Shown one piece after another: positions 4,902 through 6,324 of a stretch of DNA of 6,324 nt. Where the stretch lies: positions 1 to 6,324 of the forward strand of contig JALVZS010000209.1 of assembly GCA_027022065.1 (NCBI GenBank). The letters are read 5' to 3'. Numbering within the stretch: position 1 is the stretch's first letter; the number at the start of each line of letters is the position of its first letter. The notes beneath the pieces are model-generated. The model searched no databases, had not been told where the DNA came from, and was given only the letters and a program-made list of their open reading frames with translations. This stretch comes from a bacterium (lineage in GTDB: Bacteria; Thermosulfidibacterota; Thermosulfidibacteria; Thermosulfidibacterales; Thermosulfidibacteraceae). A program made the position numbers and the translations under genes.

Positions 4902-6324
4902 GGGAGCTGAGGCGCTATCTTAACAATCCTAACATAAGGGAGGCCCTTAGAAGAGCCGCGTTAAGGTTTGCAGAGGGTAGGGTAAAGGCCCTTTCCGAGC
5001 TCGGGGACTTTGCCGAGGTAAGAAAAAAGACTAGGAAGGTTAGAGAAAGGGCTCTTGAAAGGGCGGATGAGATATGGGGCAGGGTGGCGGACCATCTCGT
5101 TTCCTTGGATGTGAAGATAGTTTTTGCCGAAACCGCTGAGGAGGCAAGGGAAGTTATATGGGACATTCTGAGTAAGCACGGCGTTTCTTTGTTGGTTAAG
5201 GGCAAGTCCATAACCAGCGAGGAGATACACCTCAATCCTTTTCTTGAGGAGAAGGGGATAGAGGTGGTGGAAACGGATCTCGGCGAAAGGATCCTTCAGC
5301 TTTTGGGAGAGAAGCCCTCTCATCTTATAGTTCCCGCCATACACAAAACCAAGGAAGAGGTTGCGGAGCTTTTCAGTAACTACTTTGGCAGAAAGGTCCC
5401 TCCCGATCCCTATGTGATAACCAAGGAGGTGAGGAGGGATTTAAGGGGCCGCTTTCTTTCTGCAGATGCGGGGCTTACGGGGATAAATGTGGTTTCTGAG
5501 GATCCTGTGGCCTTTTATCTCATGACCAACGAGGGGAACGGAAGGCTATGTGCAACCATGCCCGATGTTTATGTGACCCTCTGCGGGTATGAGAAGGTTG
5601 TTGAGAAAATGGAGGATGCCCTGTGGATACTGAGGGTGCTTCCCAAAAACTCTGTGGGCTTGAGCTTTTCCAGCTATGTAAGCGTGTTTAAGGGGCCGTT
5701 TAGGTGGAAGGCAAGGAGCTGGTATGTGGTTGTGCTGGACAACGGCAGGAAAAAAGCTTTGTCCGATTCCAAGCTCTATCATGTCTTAAGGTGTATCAGG
5801 TGTGGTGCCTGTATGAATGTCTGTCCCATATACAGGGTGCTTAGTGGGCAGGTCTTTAGCCATGTTTATATGGGAGGAATAGGCGTTGCCTGGACGGCAA
5901 TTACAGAGGGGGTGGAGAAGGCCTACCATGTGGCCTCTTTGTGCACCAGTTGTGGCACCTGCAACCAGGTCTGCCCCGTGGAGATACCCATAAGGGAGCT
6001 TGTTGAGGAGGTTAGGGCAAGGGCCGAAAGAAAAACCGTTATTGAGGAGAATGCGCCTAAAGTAATGCTGAATAGGAAGAAGCTCTTTGCCTCAATAGCA
6101 GAGGCGGGAAAGATAGCTGGTCTTTTCTCTAACTCGTCTCCCTTTACCTCCAGATTTAGAAGCGAGGAGGGGGATGTAAACCTCTATGTGGGCTGTGTTA
6201 TTGATCACCTTATGCCTGAGATAGCGGAGGATGCCTTTTCCCTGATGCAGGATGCTGGGGGCAGGGTGAGGGTTCTTGATGAGAGCTGTTGCGGTCTTCC
6301 CGCAAGGGTCTATGGAGATAAGGG
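4898..6324 (+). CDS. lutB: LutB-LutA (LldF-LldE) fusion iron-sulfur protein, right end cut
   Basis: Electron-carrying core of the L-lactate oxidation complex; I translated 475 codons by hand. Residues 1-290 are the LutB-type LUD region: PNIREALRRAALRFAEGR (11-28), ITSEEIHLN (105-113), GIEVVETDLGERI (120-132), HLIVPAIHK (142-150) and TNEGNGR (210-216). Two [4Fe-4S] ferredoxin-type motifs follow: Cys299, 302, 305, 309 (CIRCGACMNVCP) and Cys349, 352, 355, 359 (CTSCGTCNQVCP). Instead of ending, the frame runs through a linker (about 380-426) into a LutA/GlpC-type cysteine-rich domain: YVGC (C433) and ESCCGLPAR (C464, C465), where the window stops; the rest of the LutA part, perhaps 180-200 residues, lies beyond. 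In the LUD part the usual ADTGS/AETGT stretch is replaced by VSEDPVAFYL (199-208). Start is GTG, overlapping the lutC stop as GTGA, with GGAGG at 4889-4893. A LutB/LutA fusion next to lutC is also known from the Desulfovibrio lactate operon (LldEF). Confidence 0.9.
   Translation, partial: MRELRRYLNNPNIREALRRAALRFAEGRVKALSELGDFAEVRKKTRKVRERALERADEIWGRVADHLVSLDVKIVFAETAEEAREVIWDILSKHGVSLLVKGKSITSEEIHLNPFLEEKGIEVVETDLGERILQLLGEKPSHLIVPAIHKTKEEVAELFSNYFGRKVPPDPYVITKEVRRDLRGRFLSADAGLTGINVVSEDPVAFYLMTNEGNGRLCATMPDVYVTLCGYEKVVEKMEDALWILRVLPKNSVGLSFSSYVSVFKGPFRWKARSWYVVVLDNGRKKALSDSKLYHVLRCIRCGACMNVCPIYRVLSGQVFSHVYMGGIGVAWTAITEGVEKAYHVASLCTSCGTCNQVCPVEIPIRELVEEVRARAERKTVIEENAPKVMLNRKKLFASIAEAGKIAGLFSNSSPFTSRFRSEEGDVNLYVGCVIDHLMPEIAEDAFSLMQDAGGRVRVLDESCCGLPARVYGDK

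Noticed and set aside
4915-5782. Minus-strand open frames within the LutB-LutA gene, one of 127 residues
   Set aside because: The plus strand carries one uninterrupted frame from 4898 to the window end with two ferredoxin motifs; nothing recognisable on the minus strand.

Overview
The window holds six protein genes in two opposed blocks, with no RNA genes, mobile elements, CRISPR arrays or large repeats seen. Arginine is mostly AGG/AGA, isoleucine often ATA, and the proteins are rich in Lys and Glu, which suggests a thermophile. Together with the gene content, a member of the Aquificales (Hydrogenobacter/Thermocrinis type) is a reasonable guess. This is an inference from style, not a proven assignment. 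No gap without a gene exceeds 150 bases.

Left block, minus strand (read from 4104 down to 1): a methyl-accepting chemotaxis protein (3957-1825), then a 72-base gap with a good sigma-70 promoter, then rplI (ribosomal protein bL9, 1752-1306), then dnaB (replicative helicase, from a TTG at 1303 and running off the left edge). The rplI-dnaB pair is classical and tightly coupled (2 bases apart), but the usual upstream partners rpsF-ssb-rpsR are absent and the chemoreceptor sits there instead.

Right block, plus strand (4105 to the right edge): a divergent PII-like signalling protein, a short LutC-type LUD protein and a LutB-LutA fusion iron-sulfur protein (cut by the right edge). The three are joined by two identical 4-base GTGA stop/start overlaps, so they form one translationally coupled operon. 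LutABC-type proteins oxidise L-lactate to pyruvate, so the block looks like a lactate (or related 2-hydroxy acid) oxidation module with its own PII-like regulator.

The two blocks meet in a 147-base intergenic region (3958-4104) that carries back-to-back promoters whose -35 boxes overlap. The chemoreceptor has a periplasmic single-Cache domain of a type that in other bacteria can bind small carboxylates. A coherent but unproven reading is that chemotaxis toward, and oxidation of, a C2/C3 carboxylate are controlled from one shared regulatory region. The most unusual items are the PII-like protein with an altered T-loop in a lut operon, and the extra four-helix membrane module at the N-terminus of the chemoreceptor.
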